Shown one piece after another: positions 50,434-57,710 of a DNA stretch of 57,710 nt (within the stretch, counting starts at the first letter, position 1; each line of letters starts with the position of its first letter). Position numbers and translations under genes: made by a program. Source of the stretch: Bacteroidales bacterium (GTDB lineage Bacteria > Bacteroidota > Bacteroidia > Bacteroidales > UBA1715); contig JAFXAU010000020.1 in the NCBI GenBank assembly GCA_017516865.1, forward strand, positions 1-57,710, read 5' to 3'. The notes under the pieces are model-generated. The model was given only the letters and a program-made list of their open reading frames with translations. It did not search any database and was not told the origin of the DNA.

Positions 50434-51741
50434 ATGGCTGTTTTTCGTATTACAGGAGGAAGAAAGTTACACGGTGATTTGTACCCACAAGGGGCAAAAA
50501 ACGAGGCTTTACAAATATTGTCGGCGGTACTTTTGACAAAAGAAGCCGTTGTCGTGAAAAATGTTCCAAAAATTCGCGACGTGATGAATTTGATAGAATT
50601 GCTTATGAGTCTTGGAGTTAAAGTAACGCAGCTTAAAAGCAATGATTATAAGTTTCAGGCCGATGATGTGAATTTGGATTATCTAACCTCCAAGGAATTT
50701 CAGGAAAAATCGAAGACTTTGCGTGGTTCTATTATGTTGGTTGGACCGTTGTTGGCGCGATTTGGAAAAGGTTTTATTTCAAGTCCGGGCGGAGACAAGA
50801 TTGGCCGTCGACGACTTGATACGCATTTTATTGGTTTTCAAAAACTTGGAGCACAGTTCGCTTTCGACAAGGAAACAAGTACGTTTACTGTATCGGCTGA
50901 CCATCTGAAAGGTACGTATATGTTGCTTGACGAAGCTTCTGTGACGGGAACGGCTAATATTGTGATGGCTGCTGTTTTAGCAGAAGGAACAACTACAATA
51001 TATAATGCTGCCTGTGAACCCTATGTTCAACAATTATGTAAAATGTTGAATAAAATGGGAGCAAAGATTTCGGGAATAGCTTCGAATTTGCTGACAATCG
51101 AGGGTGTTGAGACGCTTGGCGGTTGTGAGCATACAATTTTGCCCGACATGATTGAAGTCGGCAGCTTCATGGGATTGGCGGCAATGACAGGGTCGGAAAT
51201 AACAATTAAAAATGTATCATATCCAGATTTGGGGATAATTCCGTCTGCGTTTTCGCGTTTGGGTGTTCAGTTTGAACGTCGTGGCGACGATATTTATATC
51301 CCTGCTCAAGAAACGTATACAATTCCATCGTTTATAGATGGTTCGATTATGAATATTTCCGATGCACCGTGGCCAGGATTGACGCCAGATTTGTTGAGTG
51401 TTTTCTTGGTGGTTGCCACACAGGCTGTCGGAAGCGTGTTGATTCATCAAAAAATGTTCGAAAGTCGTCTGTTCTTCGTGGACAAGCTGATAGATATGGG
51501 TTGTAAGATTATTTTATGTGATCCGCACCGTGCAACCGTAATTGGTTTGGGCAACAAGCAGAAACTTCGTGCTACGAACATGGCTTCTCCAGATATTCGT
51601 GCCGGTGTTGCATTGTTGATTGCAGCCATGTCGGCTCAAGGCGTAAGCACTATTAGTAATATAGAACAAATTGACCGTGGCTATCAGGATATTGATAAAC
51701 GATTGAATGCTATTGGTGCTGAAATAATTAGAATGAATTAA
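50434..51741 (+). CDS. murA: UDP-N-acetylglucosamine 1-carboxyvinyltransferase with Asp at the fosfomycin site
   Basis: A 435-residue MurA, first committed enzyme of peptidoglycan synthesis (enolpyruvyl transfer from PEP to UDP-GlcNAc). The YPQGAKNEALQIL start, the repeated inside-out barrel folds and the EVGSFMGLAAMTG and SRLFFVDKLIDMG segments are typical. The active-site loop is SPGGDKIGRRRLDTHFIG, where residue 121 (codon GAC at 50794-50796) aligns with Cys115 of E. coli MurA. Asp here keeps activity and prevents covalent attack by fosfomycin in known enzymes, so intrinsic fosfomycin resistance is expected. Nine bases downstream of the DUF4290 gene. Confidence 0.95.
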   Translation: MAVFRITGGRKLHGDLYPQGAKNEALQILSAVLLTKEAVVVKNVPKIRDVMNLIELLMSLGVKVTQLKSNDYKFQADDVNLDYLTSKEFQEKSKTLRGSIMLVGPLLARFGKGFISSPGGDKIGRRRLDTHFIGFQKLGAQFAFDKETSTFTVSADHLKGTYMLLDEASVTGTANIVMAAVLAEGTTTIYNAACEPYVQQLCKMLNKMGAKISGIASNLLTIEGVETLGGCEHTILPDMIEVGSFMGLAAMTGSEITIKNVSYPDLGIIPSAFSRLGVQFERRGDDIYIPAQETYTIPSFIDGSIMNISDAPWPGLTPDLLSVFLVVATQAVGSVLIHQKMFESRLFFVDKLIDMGCKIILCDPHRATVIGLGNKQKLRATNMASPDIRAGVALLIAAMSAQGVSTISNIEQIDRGYQDIDKRLNAIGAEIIRMN

Positions 51742-51756
51742 TTAAAATTTACAGAT

Positions 51757-52362
51757 ATGAAAAAATTAGTGTTATTAGTTGTAAGTTGCATTTCTTTATG
51801 TGGTTTGGTAAATGCACAAGCTGTCGTGGAAACCAAAACATCGCTCAACAAAGTTGATGTGCCTGCTCTGGCAATGACGATGGACTATTCGAAAAAAATA
51901 ATGGAAGAGGCTGTCAACAAGCATTTTAAGGATAATAAACTAAAAGGTAAATCTTCGAGTGGCGTGATGTTGTATTCTAAAATTACGTATTCGGAAATGT
52001 GCGTGAAAAATACTGACGTGTACACCAAAGTTGACGGTTCAAGCAAAACGTCGACAATATATATAATGGTACAAAGAGAAAATGGAAATTTTGTGGTTCC
52101 GGGAGATGAGGAAGTAGCCTGCATAAAAGATTTTTTGAATAAATTGTCAGAAGAGGTTGTTGCTCTGGATTTGAAATATCAGATAGAGGAACAGAAAAAA
52201 GTATACGAAAAGTCTGTAAAGGACTACGATAAGCTTGTCAGCAAGAAAGAAGATCTTCAAAAGCAATTGAAAGATACGGAGAAGGCAATCTCCGAAGCCG
52301 ATGCCAATATGAAAAAGCAAAAGTCAATATTGAACGAATTGGAAGCAAAATCGAGAAAATAA
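51757..52362 (+). CDS. Unrecognised exported coiled-coil protein
   Basis: A 201-residue periplasmic or surface protein. A signal peptide (1-21, ending LVNAQ), a mixed domain of about 110 residues (VNKHFKDNKLKGKSSSGVML; TSTIYIMVQRENGNFVVPGD), and a C-terminal coiled coil from about 130 (KVYEKSVKDYDKLVSKKEDL, KAISEADANMKKQKSIL). I do not recognise a family. It starts 15 bases after murA and is probably the end of that operon. Confidence 0.65.
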   Translation: MKKLVLLVVSCISLCGLVNAQAVVETKTSLNKVDVPALAMTMDYSKKIMEEAVNKHFKDNKLKGKSSSGVMLYSKITYSEMCVKNTDVYTKVDGSSKTSTIYIMVQRENGNFVVPGDEEVACIKDFLNKLSEEVVALDLKYQIEEQKKVYEKSVKDYDKLVSKKEDLQKQLKDTEKAISEADANMKKQKSILNELEAKSRK

Positions 52363-52396
52363 AACGAGGATTTTATTGTTTTTACAAAAAAATATC

Positions 52397-52404
52397 TACT
52401 TTTG
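52397..52404 (+). promoter_or_regulatory. -7 promoter element of the tRNA-Leu gene
   Basis: TACTTTTG, 10 bases before the mature 5' end of the tRNA. Confidence 0.6.
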
Positions 52405-52414
52405 TGGCTCCTAA

Positions 52415-52496
52415 GCGGATATGGTGAAATTGGTAGACACGCCAGACTTAGGATCTGGTGCCGCGAGGCTTGTGGGTTCGAGTCCCCCTATCCGCA
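52415..52496 (+). tRNA. tRNA-Leu (anticodon TAG)
   Basis: An 82-base tRNA with acceptor stem GCGGATA (52415-52421) pairing TATCCGC (52489-52495), anticodon stem CCAGA/TCTGG around CTTAGGA giving anticodon TAG, a long class II variable arm (GCCGCGAGGC region) as expected for leucine, and TGGGTTCGAGTCCC as the T arm. CCA is not encoded (discriminator A, then CAA). It reads CTA/CTG-type leucine codons. Confidence 0.95.
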
Positions 52497-52502
52497 CAAA
52501 TT

Positions 52503-52526
52503 AACCGCTCTCACAGCGGTTTTTTT
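52503..52526 (+). terminator. Terminator of the tRNA-Leu gene
   Basis: AACCGCT (52503-52509) pairs with AGCGGTT (52515-52521), loop CTCAC, T7 tail; 20 bases before the trigger factor ATG. Confidence 0.85.
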
Positions 52527-52546
52527 ATAAATTTAATAGTAATAGA

Positions 52547-53881
52547 ATGAAAGTATCAAAAAAAGGAGAGGGATTGGTTTCTGTATTGACTGTACAGATT
52601 TCGCAATCTGACTATGCTGACAAGGTTGAGTCTGCTTTGAAGGATTATCGTAAAAAAGCAAACGTAAAAGGTTTTAGACCAGGTACCGTGCCAATGGGAA
52701 TGGTAAAACAGATGTACGGTAAGTATGTGACGGTTGACGAAGTGAATAAACTTGTTTCTGATTCATTGCAGAATTATTTTAGAGAAAATAAACTTCATAT
52801 TCTTGGTGAACCGCTTCCTAATGCAGAACAAAAAGAAGTAAACTGGGACAAGGATACCGATTTTGAATTTTTGTTCGACGTTGCTGTTGCTCCCGAAATC
52901 AATATTGAATTATCAAAGAAAAATAAAGCTGACTATTATAAGATAACTGTCGACGACAAAATGATTGACGAACAGATTGAAATGTATTGCAATCGTTTTG
53001 GAAAACAGGAAGATGTAGACACTATTGAAGGTACCGAATTTGTTGCTGGTCCGTTGAAATGCGTTGGTGCAGAAACTTGTACGGAAACAGGCTCGTTGTT
53101 ATTGACTCGTTTCAAGAACGACAAAGAATTGGCGAAATTCAAGGCGGCTAAAAAAGGTGACAAGGTTGTGTTCAATCCGAAAAAAGCATTCGACGACGAG
53201 GAAGAGACAAAATTGTTCACAGGTGCGAAAATTGAGAACAAGGAAGCCATGGAGGCTGACTACGAATTCGAATTGAAATCAATAAAACGCTATACTAAGG
53301 CTGAGGTTAATCAAGACTTGTTTGACAAAGTATATGGCAAAAATGCAATTAAGAGCGAAGATGATTTCAAGGCTCGCATCAAGTCTGACATGGAAGCAAA
53401 TTTCTCTGTGAGCAGCGATTATAAATTTCTTGCAGATTTTAGAAAAAAATTGATGGATGCCAATAAAATAGAACTTCCTGAAGAATTTTTGAAACGTTGG
53501 TTGATAGAGGCAAACAAGGAAAATGAAAAAATTACGCCAGACCAGATAGAAAAAGAATTCCCGTTGTTCATGGACGATTTGCGTTGGCAGTTGATTAGCG
53601 GCAAATTTATAAAAGACAACAACATACAAGTAACTCCAGACGAAGTTACTGCTGCAGCAAAAGAATACACTCGCATGCAGTTGGCTCAATATGGTATGGT
53701 AAATGCCGATGACAAATTGGTTGACCAATGGAGTCAGGAAATGTTGAAGAATAAAGACCAAATCAATCGTCTTTACGAAATGGAAGAAAACAAAAAATTG
53801 ATAGAATATTTCAAAAATACAGTAAAATTGAACGAATCGGAGGTTTCTCTCGAAAAGTTCAACGAAATGTCGGAGAAATAA
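52547..53881 (+). CDS. tig: Trigger factor
   Basis: A 444-residue ribosome-associated chaperone. The ribosome-binding tip is recognisable (KANVKGFRPGTVPMGMVKQMYG near 38-59). The FKBP-type middle domain (about 150-245) lacks the usual GDxVxxDFxG active-site pattern (here KKGDKVVFNPKKAFDDEEE), so prolyl isomerase activity is doubtful; this weak domain is, as I recall, normal in the phylum. The C-terminal helical domain (about 250-430) is intact. Preceded by tRNA-Leu and followed by clpP, each with its own signals. Confidence 0.9.
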   Translation: MKVSKKGEGLVSVLTVQISQSDYADKVESALKDYRKKANVKGFRPGTVPMGMVKQMYGKYVTVDEVNKLVSDSLQNYFRENKLHILGEPLPNAEQKEVNWDKDTDFEFLFDVAVAPEINIELSKKNKADYYKITVDDKMIDEQIEMYCNRFGKQEDVDTIEGTEFVAGPLKCVGAETCTETGSLLLTRFKNDKELAKFKAAKKGDKVVFNPKKAFDDEEETKLFTGAKIENKEAMEADYEFELKSIKRYTKAEVNQDLFDKVYGKNAIKSEDDFKARIKSDMEANFSVSSDYKFLADFRKKLMDANKIELPEEFLKRWLIEANKENEKITPDQIEKEFPLFMDDLRWQLISGKFIKDNNIQVTPDEVTAAAKEYTRMQLAQYGMVNADDKLVDQWSQEMLKNKDQINRLYEMEENKKLIEYFKNTVKLNESEVSLEKFNEMSEK

Positions 53882-53901
53882 CTTTTAATTAAAAACGATA
53901 G

Positions 53902-53930
53902 AAAGGCGGATTTAAATGTCCGCCTTTTTT
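53902..53930 (+). terminator. Terminator of tig
   Basis: AAAGGCGGA (53902-53910) pairs perfectly with 53919-53927, followed by T6. Confidence 0.9.
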
Positions 53931-54025
53931 ATTTAAATACATTCAAAAAAGACAGATTTGCAATAAGTTATTAACATTAAAATAAAAATTCGTTTAATAA
54001 ACCTTGACGATTGCTTGTCTTTCAA

Positions 54026-54033
54026 TATATTTG
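54026..54033 (+). promoter_or_regulatory. -7 promoter element of clpP
   Basis: TATATTTG with TTG 19 bases upstream (54004-54006), 22 bases before the ATG at 54056. Confidence 0.65.
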
Positions 54034-54055
54034 TAAAGAATTCAATAAAAAATGC

Positions 54056-54727
54056 ATGGAAAACGATTTTAGAAAATTTGCTACAAAGCATTTAGGAATC
54101 AATAGTTTGGTTCTTGACCAATATGTATCGGCAATGGATGGCAGTTATATTTCGCCGACGATTATCGAAGAACGTCAGTTGAACGTTGCTTCTATGGATA
54201 TTTTCTCACGATTGATGATGGACAGAATCATTTTTTTAGGTTCTCCGATTGATGATTATGTCGCAAACATTGTACAAGGACAGTTACTATATTTGGAATC
54301 GGCTGATTCGTCAAAAGACATTCAAATATATTTGAATTCCCCTGGTGGTTCTGTGTATGCAGGTTTGGGAATTTATGACACAATGCAATACATTCAGGCT
54401 GACGTGGCAACTATTTGTACTGGCATGGCTGCTTCTATGGCTGCAGTTCTGTTGGCAGGAGGAGCAAAAGGTAAGCGTATGGCTTTGACTCACTCCCGTG
54501 TGATGATTCATCAGCCACTTGGCGGAGCTCAGGGACAGGCTTCTGATATGGAAATCACCGTTAAAGAAATAAAAAAGTTGAAAAAAGAATTGTACGATAT
54601 TCTGGCACTTCACACTGGGCATCCGTATGAAAAAATAGAGCAGGATTCCGATCGTGACTACTGGATGACGTCGGAAGAAGCAAAAGAATATGGTATGATT
54701 GATACTGTGATGATTAAGAATAAGTAA
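54056..54727 (+). CDS. clpP: ATP-dependent Clp protease proteolytic subunit
   Basis: A 223-residue serine protease that forms the tetradecameric barrel served by ClpX or Clp[19 protein letters not shown], the nucleophile Ser in [15 protein letters not shown], the His in [14 protein letters not shown], and the Asp in [13 protein letters not shown] complete the triad. The N-terminal extension relative to E. coli ClpP (about 25 residues) is usual in Bacteroidetes. clpX, often next to clpP, is not found downstream here. Confidence 0.96.
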   Translation: MENDFRKFATKHLGINSLVLDQYVSAMDGSYISPTIIEERQLNVASMDIFSRLMMDRIIFLGSPIDDYVANIVQGQLLYLESADSSKDIQIYLNSPGGSVYAGLGIYDTMQYIQADVATICTGMAASMAAVLLAGGAKGKRMALTHSRVMIHQPLGGAQGQASDMEITVKEIKKLKKELYDILALHTGHPYEKIEQDSDRDYWMTSEEAKEYGMIDTVMIKNK

Positions 54728-54745
54728 ATTAAAAAAAGAGGATTT

Positions 54746-55426
54746 ATGAAAAAAGTATTCCCCTTTTTATTCTTTCTTGCCATAAGTTTGGGTTCTTCTG
54801 CTCAATTGGCTCGTGTGGTGACGCTCTCTGGCGGATTTAGTTTTTTGACGGATGGAGCTGTGTCGTGTTCTAATCTAAAAGAAAATCCCGATGGCATTTC
54901 GTACGAGTCATATCAGTATTATCAGTGGAATTTCGTGACAGGAATTTTTTCTGCCCGTGTTTTGTTGATTCCCATGACGCAAAATACGTCTTTTTCGGCA
55001 TCGGCGGCAACAAATGTCAGCATAGGTGCAATTTATCCTGTTCATGATTTAGGTTCGCGTTATGGGTTGAATGTTACGGTTCCAATGTATTTAGAATTTA
55101 ATTACGGTGCAGCAGCTCGGTACATTTCAAAAAGTAATTGGGGCTTTGTACTCGGTGCAGGGGTGGAATATATTGCTTCGCCTCTTTGTTCATACGCTGT
55201 TGCGGTTACCGAATGTGATAATTCCGATTTCCTAAAAACAAGTTTTTTACCCTCTTGTAAAGTGGGTTTCAGGTACTGGTCGAAAAAAAATCATGTGAAT
55301 GAAGTGATTTTACGTCTCGGAATTGGCGAAAAATTAGATAAATTTTATACCTTTGACGCTAAATTATCAGAACAGTATAGACCAATGCATATTGGGCTAT
55401 CTTTTATGAGAGTTTTAAATTATTAG
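54746..55426 (+). CDS. Exported beta-barrel-like protein A (paralogue pair)
   Basis: A 226-residue protein with signal peptide (1-20, ending SSAQ) and strand-rich sequence, ending HIGLSFMRVLNY. It shares with the next gene the pattern FVLGAGVEYIASPLCSYAVAV and the -SFM-x2-LNY ending, so the two are tandem paralogues. No family is recognised; a small outer-membrane barrel is inferred. Eighteen bases after clpP, probably co-transcribed with it. Confidence 0.65.
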   Translation: MKKVFPFLFFLAISLGSSAQLARVVTLSGGFSFLTDGAVSCSNLKENPDGISYESYQYYQWNFVTGIFSARVLLIPMTQNTSFSASAATNVSIGAIYPVHDLGSRYGLNVTVPMYLEFNYGAAARYISKSNWGFVLGAGVEYIASPLCSYAVAVTECDNSDFLKTSFLPSCKVGFRYWSKKNHVNEVILRLGIGEKLDKFYTFDAKLSEQYRPMHIGLSFMRVLNY

Positions 55427-55447
55427 AAAATAAATTAAATGTGTAAT

Positions 55448-56134
55448 ATGAAACGATTATTTCAAGTAGCATTGTTTATCGGATTATTTTCCGTTTCATC
55501 TTTTGCAAAAGGTGGATTTGGTGACAGATTGTTCTTCCAAGTTGGTGGTACAATTGGTGCTGATGTGATGAATATGACAGGTGTTATTGCAAAGGGAACA
55601 CCATTGGAAACTGAGTACTCAAGTTTGAATGTGAACTATGCAACATTGGCTTTGTCTGGTCGAGTTAACTTGTTGGAAATCTCAAACAACTCGTCTTTGG
55701 GTTTGACGTTGAGACCTTCTGGAAGTTTCGGACGTGCATATAACGATGCAGGTGGCGGAAGTTCTACAATGTTACGATTGCCTTTCACATTTGATTTTCA
55801 CTCAGGTGCTGCAGCAACTGTTGCAACGCGTGCAAAAACGGGTTTCACAATCGGTGTTGGTGCTGAATATGTAATGTATCCGCTTGGTAATCCTGTTGCT
55901 GTTGCCCCAGACCCTAACGGTTTGGATAGAGACCGTGATATAAAAGCCAAATGGTTTCAACCTGTTGTTGTTGCAGGTATTAAATTTACAGGAAAACACT
56001 ACTATTGTAGAGAAATAAACTTCAAGGCTTCGTTCTCTACGGCTTCTTCGATGACGACTCAATATTATGGCAAAATCGACAGTTGGCAGACGGTAGGATT
56101 CATGGTTTCTTTCATGCAATTCTTGAATTATTAG
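55448..56134 (+). CDS. Exported beta-barrel-like protein B (paralogue pair)
   Basis: About 228 residues (or 231 from the ATG at 55439). The signal peptide ends SVSSFAKG; the body is strand-rich, with FTIGVGAEYVMYPLGNPVAVA aligning to the preceding protein and the ending MVSFMQFLNY. Function unknown. It closes the clpP transcription unit with a strong terminator. Confidence 0.65.
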   Translation: MKRLFQVALFIGLFSVSSFAKGGFGDRLFFQVGGTIGADVMNMTGVIAKGTPLETEYSSLNVNYATLALSGRVNLLEISNNSSLGLTLRPSGSFGRAYNDAGGGSSTMLRLPFTFDFHSGAAATVATRAKTGFTIGVGAEYVMYPLGNPVAVAPDPNGLDRDRDIKAKWFQPVVVAGIKFTGKHYYCREINFKASFSTASSMTTQYYGKIDSWQTVGFMVSFMQFLNY

Positions 56135-56153
56135 TAGTAAAATTAATAATGAG

Positions 56154-56183
56154 AAATGCCGAGTTTTTCTCGGCATTTTTTTT
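56154..56183 (+). terminator. Terminator of the clpP unit
   Basis: AAATGCCGAG (56154-56163) pairs perfectly with 56169-56178, loop of five T, T8 tail. It ends 8 bases before the next ATG. Confidence 0.9.
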
Positions 56184-56191
56184 ATATACGT

Positions 56192-57511
56192 ATGAACAAT
56201 ATTTGTTTTTCGAATTTTGGAAAGGCTTCGCTGGTGCCGTCTCCCATAAATCAGATGACGGCTGCGTTCTCTAAGGATTTTCGTCAAGGAATAGATATAA
56301 ATCTCGGGGTTGGGTATGTAAATGACGAAACGATACCTCATAAGGAATTGCAGGAATGTTTTCAGTTTGTTTTGCAACACCCCGAAACCTATAAAAATGC
56401 TTTGAATTACGGTTCGGCAGACGGCTCGGAGAATTTACGCCGTGCAATAAAAGAATATTATAGTAGAAATCGCATTGGTGGATTGACGGCAGATGTTCTT
56501 TCAAAGAAGAAAATTTGCATTGGAGCTAATGGTGCTACAAGTCTGTTGGATTCCATTGCCGAAATCATGCCCAAGGGAATTGTTATTACAACAGACCCGA
56601 ATTACTATATTTATATTGAAACGCTTCAACGTAAGGGTTTTACAATTTGTGCCATTCCCGAAGATTCCGATGGAATGCGGGTTGATGTGTTGGAAGAACA
56701 ATTAAAAACCATTGATACAGAAAGTATCAGTTTCTTTTATATTGTCACGATCAATAATCCGTCGTCGGTGGTGATGGCGAATCACCGGAAAAAGCAAATT
56801 GTGCAGATTGCGACAAATTTATCTCGTAAGTTGAATAAAAAAATTCCGCTTATTTTCGATAAGGCTTACGAGGATATTTTGTTCGATACTTCGGTTGACT
56901 CACCAATTTCTGCAATGCAGTACGACGAAGATGGATTGGTTGTTGAATTGGGAACACTTTCAAAGATAATAGCACCGGCACTACGAATTGGATATGCCAT
57001 TTCTGATAATTCGGACATTATGAATGTCCTGATTCAAAAAACAAGCGACATTGGGTTTAGTGCCCCGTTGATAAACGAAGAAATGGCGTCGAGATTTCTT
57101 GATGTCTATATCGACGAACATGCACGTAGAGTACGATTAGGCTATAAGCAAAAAGCCGATTTTCTTCGCGAAAGTCTGAATAAAGAACTTGGACAATATT
57201 TGCAGGCATATTCGGGTGGACAAGCGGGATTTTATTTTTATCTTACGTTCAAGAATGTGGAGACGCATTCTCAGTCGGCATTTTTCAAATATTTGTCGCG
57301 TACGACGGGAGATGCACAGATTGATGGAACTCCGAAAAATCCACGCTTGGTATATGTACCAGGGGAATTTTGTGTCGTACGTAATGGATTGTCATACAGA
57401 TTAGGACTTCGACAATTACGAATTTCATACGGTTTCGAAGACTTGAGTATCTTGGAAAAATCCATAAAATTGATGCGTGAAGCAACAGAATACTCCCTTT
57501 CGCTACAATAA
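56192..57511 (+). CDS. PLP-dependent aminotransferase (fold type I, class I/II)
   Basis: About 439 residues. Typical fold-type I features: NYGSADGSENLRRAIKEYY near 75, the GANGATSLLDSIA loop near 110, NNPSSV near 186, DKAYEDI with the pyridine-binding Asp near 220, and the Schiff-base Lys in ELGTLSKIIAPALRIGY near 258. The sequence fits the aminotransferase half of MocR/2-aminoadipate transaminase types without the DNA-binding half. Substrate unknown. A start at 56156 would lie inside the terminator, so ATG 56192 is used. Its 3' end overlaps the convergent membrane gene by 9 bases. Confidence 0.85.
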   Translation: MNNICFSNFGKASLVPSPINQMTAAFSKDFRQGIDINLGVGYVNDETIPHKELQECFQFVLQHPETYKNALNYGSADGSENLRRAIKEYYSRNRIGGLTADVLSKKKICIGANGATSLLDSIAEIMPKGIVITTDPNYYIYIETLQRKGFTICAIPEDSDGMRVDVLEEQLKTIDTESISFFYIVTINNPSSVVMANHRKKQIVQIATNLSRKLNKKIPLIFDKAYEDILFDTSVDSPISAMQYDEDGLVVELGTLSKIIAPALRIGYAISDNSDIMNVLIQKTSDIGFSAPLINEEMASRFLDVYIDEHARRVRLGYKQKADFLRESLNKELGQYLQAYSGGQAGFYFYLTFKNVETHSQSAFFKYLSRTTGDAQIDGTPKNPRLVYVPGEFCVVRNGLSYRLGLRQLRISYGFEDLSILEKSIKLMREATEYSLSLQ

Positions 57512-57710
57512 TTTGGAAAACTCGTTCTGAATTTCGTCTTGTAGCTCGCCGAGTTTTGCAACAGTCTCTTCTTTTGTCATTAATGCCGCATTGTACGCAA
57601 GTCCCTGCATAGTTCGTTTGAATAGGCGAGGGTAGTCGATGAATACTGGCCATAGCAGGAATATTCCAATCCAGAAAAGGAACACAGTCCACCAAGGAAG
57701 CGGTACAAAA
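57503..57710 (-). CDS. C-terminal part of a membrane protein, cut by the window edge
   Basis: The minus-strand frame is open to the window end and stops at 57503. It encodes FVPLPWWTVFLFWIGIFLL, a membrane helix, then a polar helical tail LGELQDEIQNEFSKLL. The start lies outside the window. The family is not recognisable from 68 residues. Confidence 0.6.
   Translation of the reverse strand, partial: FVPLPWWTVFLFWIGIFLLWPVFIDYPRLFKRTMQGLAYNAALMTKEETVAKLGELQDEIQNEFSKLL

Overview
The window reads as chromosome of a low-GC Bacteroidetes bacterium, most likely order Bacteroidales. Three kinds of evidence agree. (1) Gene content includes a complete type IX secretion core (PorP/SprF-like protein followed by GldK, GldL, GldM, GldN), DUF4290, OstA-like, START-like and LytTR genes, and a MurA with Asp in place of the catalytic Cys. 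(2) There are few Shine-Dalgarno sites, while many genes are preceded by the Bacteroidetes -7 element TAnnTTTG(C), often only 10-30 bases from the start codon. (3) A secreted GH9 cellulase and a cytosolic cellobiose phosphorylase point to a cellulose-degrading, gut-type lifestyle. No species is claimed.

Layout. 1-379: frameshifted remnant of a type IX sorting domain. 380-1686: FabG-like reductase and an XRE-cupin regulator. 1777-1804: perfect 28-bp palindrome. 1809-5177 (-): GH9 cellulase. 5415-8803: LTA-synthase-like phosphotransferase and IMP dehydrogenase. 8877-12720 (-): trpS with a cyclase-like gene, a CBM48 protein and pgk. 12920-17046: cellobiose phosphorylase and a double-ABC ATPase.

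17133-28577 is the accessory region. It holds a Ser/Thr kinase with a small partner, a candidate structured RNA with its own promoter and terminator, an XRE regulator, a gene remnant, a hairpin-rich repeat, an AAA ATPase between 96-bp direct repeats, a 1666-residue T9SS-sorted repeat protein with a G10 tract in its coding sequence, and two unrecognised genes. An identical 15-bp motif lies upstream of both the XRE gene and the giant surface protein, which suggests one regulatory unit.

28749-39834 is mostly housekeeping and envelope: DASS transporter with an outer-membrane barrel, membrane-anchored muramidase-like protein, MoxR, OstA-like, LytTR, PlsC, RsmI-like, START-like, LptF/G and YqeY. 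39970-46053 is the type IX secretion cluster. 46132-51741 carries M23 peptidase, UvrD/PcrA helicase, DUF4290 and murA. 52415-52496 is tRNA-Leu(TAG), then trigger factor, clpP (without an adjacent clpX), two paralogous barrel-like proteins, an aminotransferase, and a membrane protein that runs off the right edge.

How the genes fit together (inference): GH9 cuts cellulose outside the cell and cellobiose phosphorylase splits imported cellobiose with phosphate. The type IX apparatus probably exports the giant repeat protein, which has a recognisable C-terminal sorting domain. The cellulase lacks an obvious one.
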